From the NCBI RefSeq assembly GCF_030269645.1, contig NZ_BSTR01000016.1, positions 1 through 64,000 of the forward strand: a stretch of DNA of 64,000 nt, read 5' to 3'. The position numbers were made by a program, and so were the translations under genes. Shown here piece by piece: positions 50,801 to 58,550 of the stretch. Numbering within the stretch: the first letter of the stretch is position 1; the number at the start of each line of letters is the position of its first letter. The notes beneath the pieces were generated by a model. It did no database searches and was not told where the DNA came from. It saw nothing but the letters and a program-made list of their open reading frames with translations. The DNA is from Actinokineospora sp. NBRC 105648. Lineage in GTDB: Bacteria > Actinomycetota > Actinomycetes > Mycobacteriales > Pseudonocardiaceae.

Positions 50801-53600
50801 CGTCACCGCCGTCCTGCAGGTAGAAACCGCGCAGGGCGGGCTGGGCGCCCTCGTAGTCGCCGACCACGGTGCCGCGCACGGTCACCGTCTGGCCCGCCTT
50901 CGGGCTCACGTCGGTGGTGCCCTGCACGGAGCCGATGGTGATCACCGGCGAGGTGCACGCGGGGGCCGCGCCGACCGCGACGGTGGCGCCGACGGCCTTG
51001 CGCTGCCACAGCGGGAGCTCCTTGGCGATGGTGCCGTCGCCGTAGAAGACCGCGTCGCCGTCGTCGGTGAGGACCTGGACGGACGCGCTGTCGGTCAGCG
51101 GGTTCGGGATGTCGGCGATCGCCTCGGGCTTGCCGACCGCGTTGAACGCGTCGAGCGAGCCCGCACGCGGCAGCGGCTGGTGGGTGGCGTCGCCGTCCCA
51201 GCCGTAGAACTTGTACTCGCCCGCGGCGCCGGTGCCCGCGTCCGACGGACCGGCGATGACCAGGTACTGGTTGGCGGCGTTGCGGCGGATCTCCCGCACG
51301 CCCTTGCCACCGAGGTCCCAGCGCAGCGGCGCGCCGAAGCTCGCGGTGACGCCGGTGGTCGGGTTGGCGGTGACCAGCGCGGCGGCGTTGGTCACCGGGA
51401 CGACGATCGCCTTGCCGTCGGCGGTCAGCGGACCGCGGAAGGCGAGCAGCAGGGTGGTGCCGTCGGCGGCGAACTCGGCGCCCTCGATGTTGACCCCGGT
51501 GGGGCCACCGGCGCCGTCACCCTCGGGGGCGCGGGCCGCGGCGGCGGCGAGGCCGAGCGGGTTGCCGTTGGCCTGGTCCCAGGCGACGAGGTCGTCGCGC
51601 AGGTGCTGGTAGCTGCCGCCGAGGGCGAGCGAGGCGCCCGTGCCGGTGCCGGTCACCGTGGTGGTGAACAGCTCCTGGCGGTTGAGCCGGGTCTTGGCCG
51701 AGGAGTTCTGGCCCTGCGAGCCGACCCAGAAGATCGTGTCGCCGGTGCGCGCGGCGGCCTCGACGTCGATCTCGCGGGTGACGTCGGTGTCGCGCAGCGC
51801 CAGACCCGCGGCCCGCACGTCGAACGACTGCGCGGGGTAGCGGGAGTGCTCGCGGTCGTAGACGCGCAGCACGTTGGTCTCGTCGTCGGCGACGGCGATC
51901 GCGCCGTTGCCGAGGTCGATCGCGGTGCTGGCGTCGCTGGCGCCGTAGAAGTTGCGCTGGCCCGCGGGGAGCGCGCCGGAGACCGCGACCGGGAAGGTCG
52001 TGGCGGAGCTGAGGGCGCCGTCGGTGACCGTGACGGTCAGCGTGGTGCGGCCGACCGCGACCGGGTTCACGGTGAGGGTGCGGACGTCGCCGGTGCCGGT
52101 GGTGCCGCCGGTCGCGATGGCCGGGTCGGCGCTGGTGACGGTGACGGTGAGGCCGCTCGCCGGGGTCTCGGCGTCACCGACGGTGACGGTGCGCACGGCG
52201 GGCGGGTTGTCCGGGTCACCAACGGTGAGCGCGAGCTCGGGCACCGGGACCGGCCCGACGGTGGGCGCGGTGTTGGTGCCGCCGGTGACCGTGACGGTGG
52301 CGGTACGGCTCTCGACCTGGCCGCCGGGGCCGGTGACCCGGACGCGGTAGGCGGTCGTCGCGGTGAGCGCGGGGGTGGTGAACGACGCCTGCGTGGCGCC
52401 CGCGATCGCGTCAGTGCCGGAGAACCACTGGTAGGTCAGCGGGCCGGTGCCGGAGGCGGTGACGGTGAGGGTCGCGGTACCGCCCGGGGCGACGCTGGAG
52501 TCCTGCGGCTCGGTGGTGATCGCGGGGGCGGTCGTCGACGCGGCCGGGGCGAGCGCGACACCGCGCAGGGCGGTGTTGGTCGCGGCGGTGCGCAGGGTGA
52601 CCGAGGTGGCCGCGATCGGGGCGGCGGAGGCGGCGGTGTCGTCGACCTTGACCAGCAGGTTGGTGCTGGTGGTGGCGAACAGGGTCACGCCGGAGGGGGT
52701 GACCTCGCCGGTGATCCCCCGGGTGGCCGCGCCCGCCGGGCGGAACGAGCCGCGCGCGGTCCAGGCGGTGCCGTCGGAGGAGAACTTGAGGACGCCGCCG
52801 GTGGCGGAGTCGTCGGCGACGTAGAGCGTGTCGACGCCGGGGACGGCCGGGTCGCGGTCGAGCGCGACGATGCCGTACGGGCTGGCCGCGGGCACGGTCA
52901 GCGCCGGGGTCTGGCCGCCGGTGGTGGGCAGGCCGGTGCCGACGGAGTAGACGCCGGTGGTGCCGCTGCCGGAGCTGACGTAGAGCTGGCCGCCGCCGAT
53001 GACCGCGGTGCGCAGGTTCGTCGGGGCGGCGGTGTTGATCTGCGTGGTGGCGCCGGTGGTGCCCAGGTTCGCCAGCCGGACGCCGCCGTTGGCGCCGACG
53101 ACCCAGAAGCGGGAACCGTCGTCGGTGGCCGCGCCGCGCACGTTGTTGGCGCTGAAGGTGTCGGTGATCGTCGTGCTGGCGTCGACGGTCCCCTGCCCGT
53201 CGACCCGCGCGACGACGCGGTTGACCGCGGCCGACGTCGTCCCCGCGACCCCGGCGGTGCCCGGGTCGGCGTCGTAGCCCGCGAGGGTCAGGTAGCGACC
53301 GTCGGCCGAACGGGTGAGGGCGCCCTCGGAGGTCGCCGACCCGCTGAGGGTGACCCGCTTGCCGGCGGTCGGCAGCGGGACGGACTGCACGAGCACGCCC
53401 GCCGGGGTGTACTCGTCGAGGAACACCGCCGTGGCGGCACTGCTCAGCGCGGCGTCCCCGGTCCCCACCCGGGCCACCACGACGTTCCCGGGCGCGAACC
53501 CGGCCGCCGCCGCGGCCTGCCCCTGCACCACCACAGCCGTGCCGACCGCGAGCGCGGCCACCACCACCCCGACCAACCCACGTCGCAGACGTGAACCCAC
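47808..53600 (-). CDS. giant secreted nuclease of the ExeM/NucH family with Ig-like domains
   Basis: The 1930-residue protein has a signal peptide (RRGLVGVVVAALAVGTAVVV), an N-terminal propeller-like part, Ig-like repeats, an OB-like segment (GTVVGDYEGAQPALRGFYLQ), then the exonuclease-endonuclease-phosphatase core: NLLNFFNTYTGC, VTGVMELENDGYG, FTVVANHFKSKGSC, VVGDLNSYAGEDP and RTSDHDPVLVGL. These carry the catalytic Glu, His and Asp of DNase I-like enzymes. At least five further Ig-like or He_PIG domains follow. It degrades extracellular DNA, perhaps for phosphate, and phoD lies 8 kb away. GTG at 53600 has a GGGAG site. Length is above the usual ExeM size because of the added repeats. Confidence 0.92.
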   Translation of the reverse strand: MGSRLRRGLVGVVVAALAVGTAVVVQGQAAAAAGFAPGNVVVARVGTGDAALSSAATAVFLDEYTPAGVLVQSVPLPTAGKRVTLSGSATSEGALTRSADGRYLTLAGYDADPGTAGVAGTTSAAVNRVVARVDGQGTVDASTTITDTFSANNVRGAATDDGSRFWVVGANGGVRLANLGTTGATTQINTAAPTNLRTAVIGGGQLYVSSGSGTTGVYSVGTGLPTTGGQTPALTVPAASPYGIVALDRDPAVPGVDTLYVADDSATGGVLKFSSDGTAWTARGSFRPAGAATRGITGEVTPSGVTLFATTSTNLLVKVDDTAASAAPIAATSVTLRTAATNTALRGVALAPAASTTAPAITTEPQDSSVAPGGTATLTVTASGTGPLTYQWFSGTDAIAGATQASFTTPALTATTAYRVRVTGPGGQVESRTATVTVTGGTNTAPTVGPVPVPELALTVGDPDNPPAVRTVTVGDAETPASGLTVTVTSADPAIATGGTTGTGDVRTLTVNPVAVGRTTLTVTVTDGALSSATTFPVAVSGALPAGQRNFYGASDASTAIDLGNGAIAVADDETNVLRVYDREHSRYPAQSFDVRAAGLALRDTDVTREIDVEAAARTGDTIFWVGSQGQNSSAKTRLNRQELFTTTVTGTGTGASLALGGSYQHLRDDLVAWDQANGNPLGLAAAAARAPEGDGAGGPTGVNIEGAEFAADGTTLLLAFRGPLTADGKAIVVPVTNAAALVTANPTTGVTASFGAPLRWDLGGKGVREIRRNAANQYLVIAGPSDAGTGAAGEYKFYGWDGDATHQPLPRAGSLDAFNAVGKPEAIADIPNPLTDSASVQVLTDDGDAVFYGDGTIAKELPLWQRKAVGATVAVGAAPACTSPVITIGSVQGTTDVSPKAGQTVTVRGTVVGDYEGAQPALRGFYLQDGGDGDASTSDGIFVFDNGANQVANGDVVQVTGPVSEFQGQTQLTASTTGVQRCGTSAAVTPTDLTLPRADAADLESVEGMLVRFHQTLTVTEHFQLGRFGQVVVSAGGKLQQPTSVIRATDQAAVQAKQNANNLNRLIIDDDTNGQNPDPIVFGRGGQPLSAANTLRGGDTVTDPVGVLTYTWAGNAASGNAYRLRPVGALGGNAVFDAVNQRPTTRPATGAASLHVAGANLLNFFNTYTGCTFGTLGGPADCRGANNDAEYQRQLAKEVASIRFLGADVTGVMELENDGYGPGSAIQALVGALNAADGPGAWSYVDADAATGVVDVAGTDAIKTALLYRTASVTPVVGATFVDQNPIFERRPVAQTFRTNDGARFTVVANHFKSKGSCPTTGPDTDQGDGQSCWNARRTAQATELASWLSGTVVPAAGDPDVLVVGDLNSYAGEDPIATLEAAGYVNLPKAYNGVDTYSYVFDGQWGYLDYALASSSLVPQVTGAGEAHHNSDEPSVLDYNTEFKTPAQVASLYAPDRFRTSDHDPVLVGLRPGAPATISGTPTPATVGTPYSFAFTATGAVSLAAGTLPAGLFLSEEGVLSGTPTEAGERTFTVRATNAYGSNEITATVRVSVGTSATTLTATPNPVAAGSAVALTATVTASVPATGSVTFRDGATVLGDVALTGGVATLNVPLSAGTHSLTAVYSGSPALTGSTSAPVSVSAVEPVTIGAPLPDGAVGVAYSATIPHTGGESVTFTATGLPAGLTVSAEGRITGTPLTAGMFTVVVRARNSVSSADRSLTLKITQSATTTVVTASPSPSIIGGAVRFTARVSGAVVPGGTVQFTVDGRAFGGPVALAGGVATSQSIATLALGGHQVQAAYSGDTSSAPSTGTATHLVRLGVRVLSPVDGSRAAAGSLVTIRFQLVDANGTPLPKLASALLFLSGRVTVSAEGAQTLGSVTPLYDPTSDSFVFPWKTAKKPTGQVTVSVSITYPDAPVQKVPVKLTLN

Positions 53601-53822
53601 GTCGTCTCCCACTCCTCGACGGACAGTGCCGAGTGAACCTAGATCGCGCGGGCAAGTCCCCGATAGACCTGTTCGGGCAACGTTCAACCAGCGGTCATCC
53701 GGCGTCGCCGTTACTGGATGGCGGGTGATGTGTTGTCGTTCTCGTTGCCCAGGTATGGGCGGGGGCGATCTAGGAGGTGTGTCGCGAGGTTGCCGTCTTC
53801 GTTGCCCGAGTAAGAGCGGGGG

Positions 53823-54105
53823 CTCGATCTAGTGAACTCGCTTCGCGCGGGGCCCCTAGAGCACCGCGGTGGCGAAAAAAGGGCGGGTGAAGGACATCCC
53901 CACCACACGGCAAGTTTAGCGGCACTCCTCCCCCACACGAAGCGAGTCCACTAGATCGAGCATCCGTAACGGGACTTGCGTTCCAGCGAGGGCGGCCTAT
54001 CCGCTGCGGTACCAGCGGGCGCGGAATGCCACCGCGGTTTGGCGGGATCGGGATTCTCTTGCGTACCAGCGGGGTCTGCCTATCCGCTGCGGTTGGTGGA
54101 GCCTC
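53823..54105 (+). repeat. dispersed intergenic repeat, copy B (complete, with both arms)
   Basis: The left arm at 53823-53852 starts CTCGATCTAGTGAACTCG, and the right arm at 53931-53960 is its inverted repeat with three mismatches, enclosing a 78-bp centre with AGAGCACCGCGGTGG, CATCCCCACCACA and AAGTTTAGCGGCAC. The tail to about 54105 has two CCAGCG units each followed by CCTATCCGCTGCGG. Before it (53735-53822) a GTTGCCC-AGTAAGAGCGGG-type block occurs twice. Nothing else was seen in 53601-54114. Confidence 0.88.
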
Positions 54106-54114
54106 TCCCGAGGG

Positions 54115-55173
54115 CTAGAGGTGTAAGTCCATGATGTCGAAGACCTGGCTGGCCCAGACCCAGGTGGAGAACTCCACTGCGGCGCCCGGGACGGTGCGGT
54201 CGGAGCAGAAGCCGAGGAGTCGGTTGTCGTGGTCGAGGAGGGCGGCGCCGGAGTCGCCCGCGGCGGTGACTGGGCGGGTGTAGACGCGGACTGCCGCGTG
54301 GTGGGGGCCTGCGACTATCGCTGGGTCGTAGCCGGTCACGATGGTGTCCACCGGCCCTGATCTGGCGCCATCGAAGTGGACTGGGGTGGCTGCCGGGGGG
54401 ACGTGTGTCGGGCCGCACAGGTGGGCCGCTCGGGTGCCGGGGTGGGTGGTCGGGCAGCTCAGGGTGGCCACGTCGACCACGTGGTTCAGGTCGACCACCT
54501 CGACCGCGTGGCCGTTCACGGAGGGGTGCTGGGTGCCGTCGACAACGTGGGCCGCTGTGGTGAGGACGGTGGCGCCGCGGGCGTCGGTGGCCAGGACGCC
54601 GACGGTGCCCCGGCGTCCGCCCGCGCCGGTGACCGCGGCCGGGGTGGCGGCGGTGGGCTCGAGGGCGGGCTCGGGGATGACGAGGACCTCGTAGGAGCGC
54701 TGGAAGGTGAAGTCCCGCAGGGCCGCGACGGCGTCCTCGGCTTGGCCGCCCCAGCTGACGAAGCGGTCGACGATCGCGCGCAGCGGGCCGGGTACCGGGT
54801 CGTCGTGGGCGCAGCCCGATCCGCGCAGTGGGAGGAACAGGTCCGGGTACGGATCGGTCTCGACCACCACCGGATCGGCGCCGTAGGTCCGGCCCGGGTC
54901 GAGCACGACCAAGTCGTAGCGCCTGCCGTCGGCGTGTGGGACGACGATCGTGCGCACGTCGTCGAGGACGGCCGAGGACGCGCCTGCCGCGGCCAGCTGC
55001 AACCGGACGGCGGCGAGGGAGACCATGCTGTGCCAGAAGGCCGCCGCCACCAACGGTTCCAGGCGGGACAGCGGCACCCCGATCCCCTCGGCCAAGCGGA
55101 TGCCGGGGGCGTCCCAGCGCAGCCGCTCACCCTCGGTGCCGACCTGCTGGTCGACGAGCTCGACGAGGTCCAC
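54115..55173 (-). CDS. cytosolic trypsin-like serine protease with unknown N-terminal domain
   Basis: The 352-residue protein has a chymotrypsin-fold C-terminal half with the triad His in VLTTAAHVVDG, Asp in NHVVDVATLSC and Ser in VTAAGDSGAALLD. The N-terminal 170 residues (SRLEPLVAAAFWHSMVSLAA, YDLVVLDPGRTYGADPVV) match nothing that I know. There is no signal peptide, so it acts inside the cell, unlike typical exported actinobacterial S1 proteases. GTG at 55173 has an excellent GGGGGAG site; the frame extends to 55212 without one. It is divergent from the monooxygenase gene. Confidence 0.78.
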   Translation of the reverse strand: MDLVELVDQQVGTEGERLRWDAPGIRLAEGIGVPLSRLEPLVAAAFWHSMVSLAAVRLQLAAAGASSAVLDDVRTIVVPHADGRRYDLVVLDPGRTYGADPVVVETDPYPDLFLPLRGSGCAHDDPVPGPLRAIVDRFVSWGGQAEDAVAALRDFTFQRSYEVLVIPEPALEPTAATPAAVTGAGGRRGTVGVLATDARGATVLTTAAHVVDGTQHPSVNGHAVEVVDLNHVVDVATLSCPTTHPGTRAAHLCGPTHVPPAATPVHFDGARSGPVDTIVTGYDPAIVAGPHHAAVRVYTRPVTAAGDSGAALLDHDNRLLGFCSDRTVPGAAVEFSTWVWASQVFDIMDLHL

Positions 55174-55495
55174 TCCGGCTCCCCCCTGGACCGCACGGAC
55201 GCGCGTGATCACTGCATCGCGGCACGGACCGGGGTGTTACCTGCCGTCCCGTCCGCCGGCGACTATCCGTCGCGACACTGTCCACACCAGACAGATGGTG
55301 GTGCGCGCCGGGGAGGCGACGAACACCACACCGTGGTGGTGCGCCCCCACCGGGCGGTCGGCCTCGGACCATAGGGCGCCCCGACGCCCCGGGACAGCCC
55401 CGTCCACCCAATGGACACCTCGACCTGCCCAATTGACGGCGAGCCGCCCCGGCGGCTTCGCTACAGGTGGTTCCGGTGCGCGGAAGGGGAAGCGG
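55174..55495. promoter_or_regulatory. divergent control region of the protease and monooxygenase genes
   Basis: The 322-bp gene-free gap has two dyads: CTGTC-CACACCA-GACAG at 55278-55294 and CACCAC-ACC-GTGGTG at 55324-55338. Either could be an operator, for instance for the Rrf2 regulator encoded at 56697, but this is inference. Confidence 0.5.
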
Positions 55496-56599
55496 ATGAC
55501 CGTCGAGTTCGTCGGCATGATCGGCACGCGCGACCAGAGTGAGACCCGGCCGCCCAGTGGTCCGGTGGTCGACCCGGCCTATGTGCGCCGGTTCGCCCGG
55601 GCGCACGAGGACGGCGGCTTCGACCGGGTGCTGATCGGCTACGGCTCGGGGTGGCCGGAGGGTCAGCAGGTGGCCGCCTTCACCGCGGCCAACACCGAGC
55701 GGCTCGGGCTGCTGGTGGCGCACCGGCCCGGGTTCGTGGCACCGACGCTGGCGGCGCGCGCGTTCGCCACCCTCGACCACTTCAGCGGCGGTCGGGTGGC
55801 GGTGCACATCATCACCGGCGGCAGCGACGTCGAGCAGGCGCGCGACGGCGACTACCTGCCCAAGGACGAGCGCTACGCGCGCACAGACGAGTACCTCGAC
55901 ATAGTCAAGCAGGCGTGGGAGTCCGACACCGCGTTCTCGCACGCGGGCACCCACTACCGCCTCGACGGCTACCGCGCCGAGGTCCGCCCGCTCAACGGTC
56001 CCCGGCTGCCGATCTACTTCGGTGGGTCGTCCGAGGCGGCCTACCGGGTCGGCGGCAAGCACGCCGACACGTTCGCGCTGTGGGGCGAGCCGCTGGCCGA
56101 GACCGCGCAGCAGATCGCCTCGGTGCGCGCGGCGGCCGCGGCGGCGGGGCGGGCGAGCGCGCCCGGGATCAGCGTGTCGTTCCGCCCGATCCTCGGCCCG
56201 ACCGAGGAGCTGGCCTGGGAGCGGGCGCACCGGATCCTCGACACGATCAAGGGCGGCGGCGGGCCCCAGGTGACCAAGCAGTGGCGCGGCGCGGGTGAGC
56301 CGGCCAACGTGGGCAGCCTGCGGCTGCTGGCGGCCGCCCGCAAGGCCGACCGGCACGACCGGGCGCTGTGGACCGCGCCCGCGGCCGCCACCGGCGCGGC
56401 GGGCAACTCGACCGCGCTGGTGGGCACCCCGGAGACCGTCGCGCGGGCGCTGCTGGACTACGTCGACATCGGCGTGACCACGCTGTTGATCCGCGGTTAC
56501 GACCCGCTCGACGACGCCATCGACTACGGCCGCCACCTGCTGCCGCTGGTCCGGCAAGAGCTGGCCCACCGGCAGCGCGCCCAGGTGGCCGCGGTATGA
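55496..56599 (+). CDS. SsuD-like flavin-dependent alkanesulfonate-type monooxygenase
   Basis: The 367-residue TIM-barrel protein is of the LLM class: RFARAHEDGGFDRVLIGYGSGWPEG, LAARAFATLDHFSGGRVAVHIITGG, DGDYLPKDERYARTDEYLDIV and LPIYFGGSSEAAYRVGGKHAD are typical of SsuD and its relatives. It would use reduced FMN and oxygen to release sulfite from alkanesulfonates. ATG at 55496 has an AAGGGGA site. It leads a run of genes to 59531 including an Rrf2 regulator and a substrate-binding lipoprotein, consistent with sulfonate use, though no ABC permease or ATPase is here. Confidence 0.88.
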   Translation: MTVEFVGMIGTRDQSETRPPSGPVVDPAYVRRFARAHEDGGFDRVLIGYGSGWPEGQQVAAFTAANTERLGLLVAHRPGFVAPTLAARAFATLDHFSGGRVAVHIITGGSDVEQARDGDYLPKDERYARTDEYLDIVKQAWESDTAFSHAGTHYRLDGYRAEVRPLNGPRLPIYFGGSSEAAYRVGGKHADTFALWGEPLAETAQQIASVRAAAAAAGRASAPGISVSFRPILGPTEELAWERAHRILDTIKGGGGPQVTKQWRGAGEPANVGSLRLLAAARKADRHDRALWTAPAAATGAAGNSTALVGTPETVARALLDYVDIGVTTLLIRGYDPLDDAIDYGRHLLPLVRQELAHRQRAQVAAV

Positions 56600-56696
56600 C
56601 GGGAACGCGCCGGGCGGTGGCTGGGGTGGTGCGCGGGGCCCTCGCACCACAGTCCACGCCCGGTGGCACCCGGCCCGCGCGGGGATGATGGGCGGC

Positions 56697-57134
56697 ATGC
56701 GCATCTCGGCCAAGGCTGACTACGCGATCCGGGTGCTGCTCGAGCTGGCCGCGGACACCAGCGGGCCGATCACCTGCGAGGCGGTGGCGTCCACCCAGGA
56801 CATCCCGCCGCGGTTCATCAAGGCGGTGATCCGCGACCTGCGCGCGGCCGGGCTGGTGCGCAGCCAGCGCGGCTGCGAGGGCGGCTACTGGCTCGCCCGC
56901 GACGCCGGGACGATCACCGTGCGGGACGCGGTGGCCGCGGTCGACGGCGAGCACCTCAGCATCCGCGGCGAGCCGCGCCCGGCGGTCGCCTACCACGGCA
57001 CGGCGGGCCACCTCGCCGATTTCTGGTCCGATGTGGAGGCCCAGTTGACGCTGGTCCTGCGCGCGACCACCATCGCCCAACTGCTCGCGGGGACCGACCG
57101 CGCGGCGGGCCAACCAGAGAGGAACACCCGGTGA
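56697..57134 (+). CDS. Rrf2-family transcriptional regulator without Fe-S cysteines
   Basis: The 145-residue protein has the Rrf2 winged-helix start MRISAKADYAIRVLLELA, then IPPRFIKAVIRDLRAAGLV and GCEGGYWLAR. The three cysteines that bind the cluster in IscR and NsrR are absent from the dimerisation loop (SIRGEPRPAVAYHG), so it does not sense Fe-S status that way; CymR-like regulators of sulfur genes are similar in this respect. I infer control of the adjacent sulfonate genes. The start at 56697 matches the family N-terminus; ATGs at 56685 and 56688 precede it. Its stop overlaps the cupin GTG (GTGA). Confidence 0.85.
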   Translation: MRISAKADYAIRVLLELAADTSGPITCEAVASTQDIPPRFIKAVIRDLRAAGLVRSQRGCEGGYWLARDAGTITVRDAVAAVDGEHLSIRGEPRPAVAYHGTAGHLADFWSDVEAQLTLVLRATTIAQLLAGTDRAAGQPERNTR

Positions 57135-57577
57135 CCGACCACTGGCACCGGCCGCTGCGGCACATCCGCGGCGCCGACCTGTCCGGCGACACCACCCAGA
57201 CCAGCGGGATGACCCGGCTGGAGGCGGTGTCGAGCAAGACCGTCGGGTCGAGCAAGGTGTGGATGGGCGAGACGCACGTCGGCCCGGCCACCAACTCCGG
57301 CGACCACCACCACGGCGAGGCCGAGACGGCGATCTACATCCAGTCCGGGCACCCGGTCTTCGTCTTCGCCGAGGGCGACCAGGAGGTGCGGATCGAGACC
57401 GGGCCGGGCGACTACATCTTCGTGCCGCCGTACGTGGCCCACCGCGAGGAGAACCCGGGCGACGAGCCCGCGGTGGTGATCATCGCGCGGAGCAGCCAGG
57501 AGGGCGTGGTGGTCAACCTGCCCAGCCTGTGGGCGCCGGTCGAGATCCCCGTCGAGCCCGACGCGCCCGCGAGCTGA
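57131..57577 (+). CDS. cupin-domain protein
   Basis: The 148-residue protein has the cupin metal motif 1 in NSGDHHHGEAETAIYIQSG and motif 2 in ETGPGDYIFVPPYVAHREEN. The His and Glu ligands are intact. The reaction is unknown; small cupins near sulfur or aromatic oxidation genes include dioxygenases and binding proteins. It is translationally coupled to the Rrf2 gene and only 5 bases from the next gene. Confidence 0.85.
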   Translation: MTDHWHRPLRHIRGADLSGDTTQTSGMTRLEAVSSKTVGSSKVWMGETHVGPATNSGDHHHGEAETAIYIQSGHPVFVFAEGDQEVRIETGPGDYIFVPPYVAHREENPGDEPAVVIIARSSQEGVVVNLPSLWAPVEIPVEPDAPAS

Positions 57578-57582
57578 GACCC

Positions 57583-58449
57583 GTGCTCGAGGTCGTCGAG
57601 TACACCGACCCGGCCTGCCCGTGGGCGTGGGGCAGCGAGCCCAGGCTGCGCTGGCTGCGCCTGCGGCTGGCACCGCTGCCGCACCGGTGGCGGCGGGTGT
57701 TCGGGATCCTGTTCGACGACGACGAGGAACCGGCGCCGGACCCGGCGGCCGAGGCGGCCTGGTACGCCGGGTTCATCGCCGAGGTCGCCGGGCACACCGG
57801 CGCCCCGCACGCGGGCGGGCTGTCCTGGCTCACCCGGAGCAGCCTGCCCGCCTCGCTGGCGGCCAAGGCCGCCGAGGCGCAGGGGCCCGAGGTGGCCGAG
57901 CGGGTGCTGCGCAGGCTGCGGGAGAGCACGTTCCTGCGCGGCACGCCCGCCGACGACGAGGCCGGTGTGCTGGCCGCGGTGGCCGGGGTGCCGGGCCTGG
58001 ACACCGCCCGGCTGCGCGCCGACCTGGTCGCGGCGGCCACCCGGGAGGCGGTGCTCGCCGACCGGGCCGAGACCCGGCGGCCGGATCCGTCCGTGCTGGC
58101 GCTGCGGGCCCCCGGCCCGCACAGCGGCCGGGCCAAGGAGATCGACGGCGGGGTCCGCTACGCCCTGCCGACGCTGGTGTTCAGCGGACCGGACGGCCGG
58201 GTGATCGTCGCGGGGTGGCGCCCGCTGTCGGATTACGTCGCGGCCGTGCGCGCGGTGTCCGGCCACGTCCTCGACCCCACGCCGCCGCTCACCGCGCGGG
58301 ATGCCTTGCGCCACTTCGAAACCCTCAGCCTGCCCGAACTGCACCTGCTGACCGGCGGCACCGAGCCACCCGCAGGCGGTGTGCTCACCCAGACCGCTAA
58401 TGGTCCATTGTGGACCGATGGGCGAACGTTTCAGCGTCCCGTGCAATGA
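57583..58449 (+). CDS. DsbA-family (FrnE-like) protein with a single active-site Cys
   Basis: The 288-residue protein has the thioredoxin-like start VVEYTDPACPWAWGSEP, in which the CxxC of DsbA is CPWA, so only one Cys remains, as in some FrnE/2-hydroxychromene-2-carboxylate isomerase relatives. The helical insert (EAAWYAGFIAEVAGHTG, SLAAKAAEAQG) and the final VRYALPTLVFSGPDGRVIVAGW fit the family. Exact function unknown; a glutathione- or mycothiol-type isomerase or transferase is possible. GTG at 57583 follows the cupin stop by 5 bases, so it belongs to the same unit. Confidence 0.78.
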   Translation: MLEVVEYTDPACPWAWGSEPRLRWLRLRLAPLPHRWRRVFGILFDDDEEPAPDPAAEAAWYAGFIAEVAGHTGAPHAGGLSWLTRSSLPASLAAKAAEAQGPEVAERVLRRLRESTFLRGTPADDEAGVLAAVAGVPGLDTARLRADLVAAATREAVLADRAETRRPDPSVLALRAPGPHSGRAKEIDGGVRYALPTLVFSGPDGRVIVAGWRPLSDYVAAVRAVSGHVLDPTPPLTARDALRHFETLSLPELHLLTGGTEPPAGGVLTQTANGPLWTDGRTFQRPVQ

Positions 58450-58466
58450 GAACCCTGCCACGGGCG

Positions 58467-58494
58467 TTGACTCGCCGTAACGGGCGACGACAAT
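58467..58494 (+). promoter_or_regulatory. candidate sigma-70-type promoter for the binding-protein gene
   Basis: TTGACT at 58467-58472 and GACAAT at 58489-58494 are separated by 16 bases. They lie 57 bases before the ATG at 58551. A small GGTGGG-TATTTC-CCCACC hairpin follows at about 58506-58523, before the GGAG ribosome site. Confidence 0.5.
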
Positions 58495-58550
58495 GGACAT
58501 GTCGAGGTGGGTATTTCCCCACCGGCCCCCTCCCGCGCTGGAGCCGCCGC

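Noticed and set aside
49206-53594. A 1462-codon open frame on the plus strand
   Set aside because: It lies opposite the giant nuclease gene, whose motifs are all intact; the plus-strand product has no recognisable domain.
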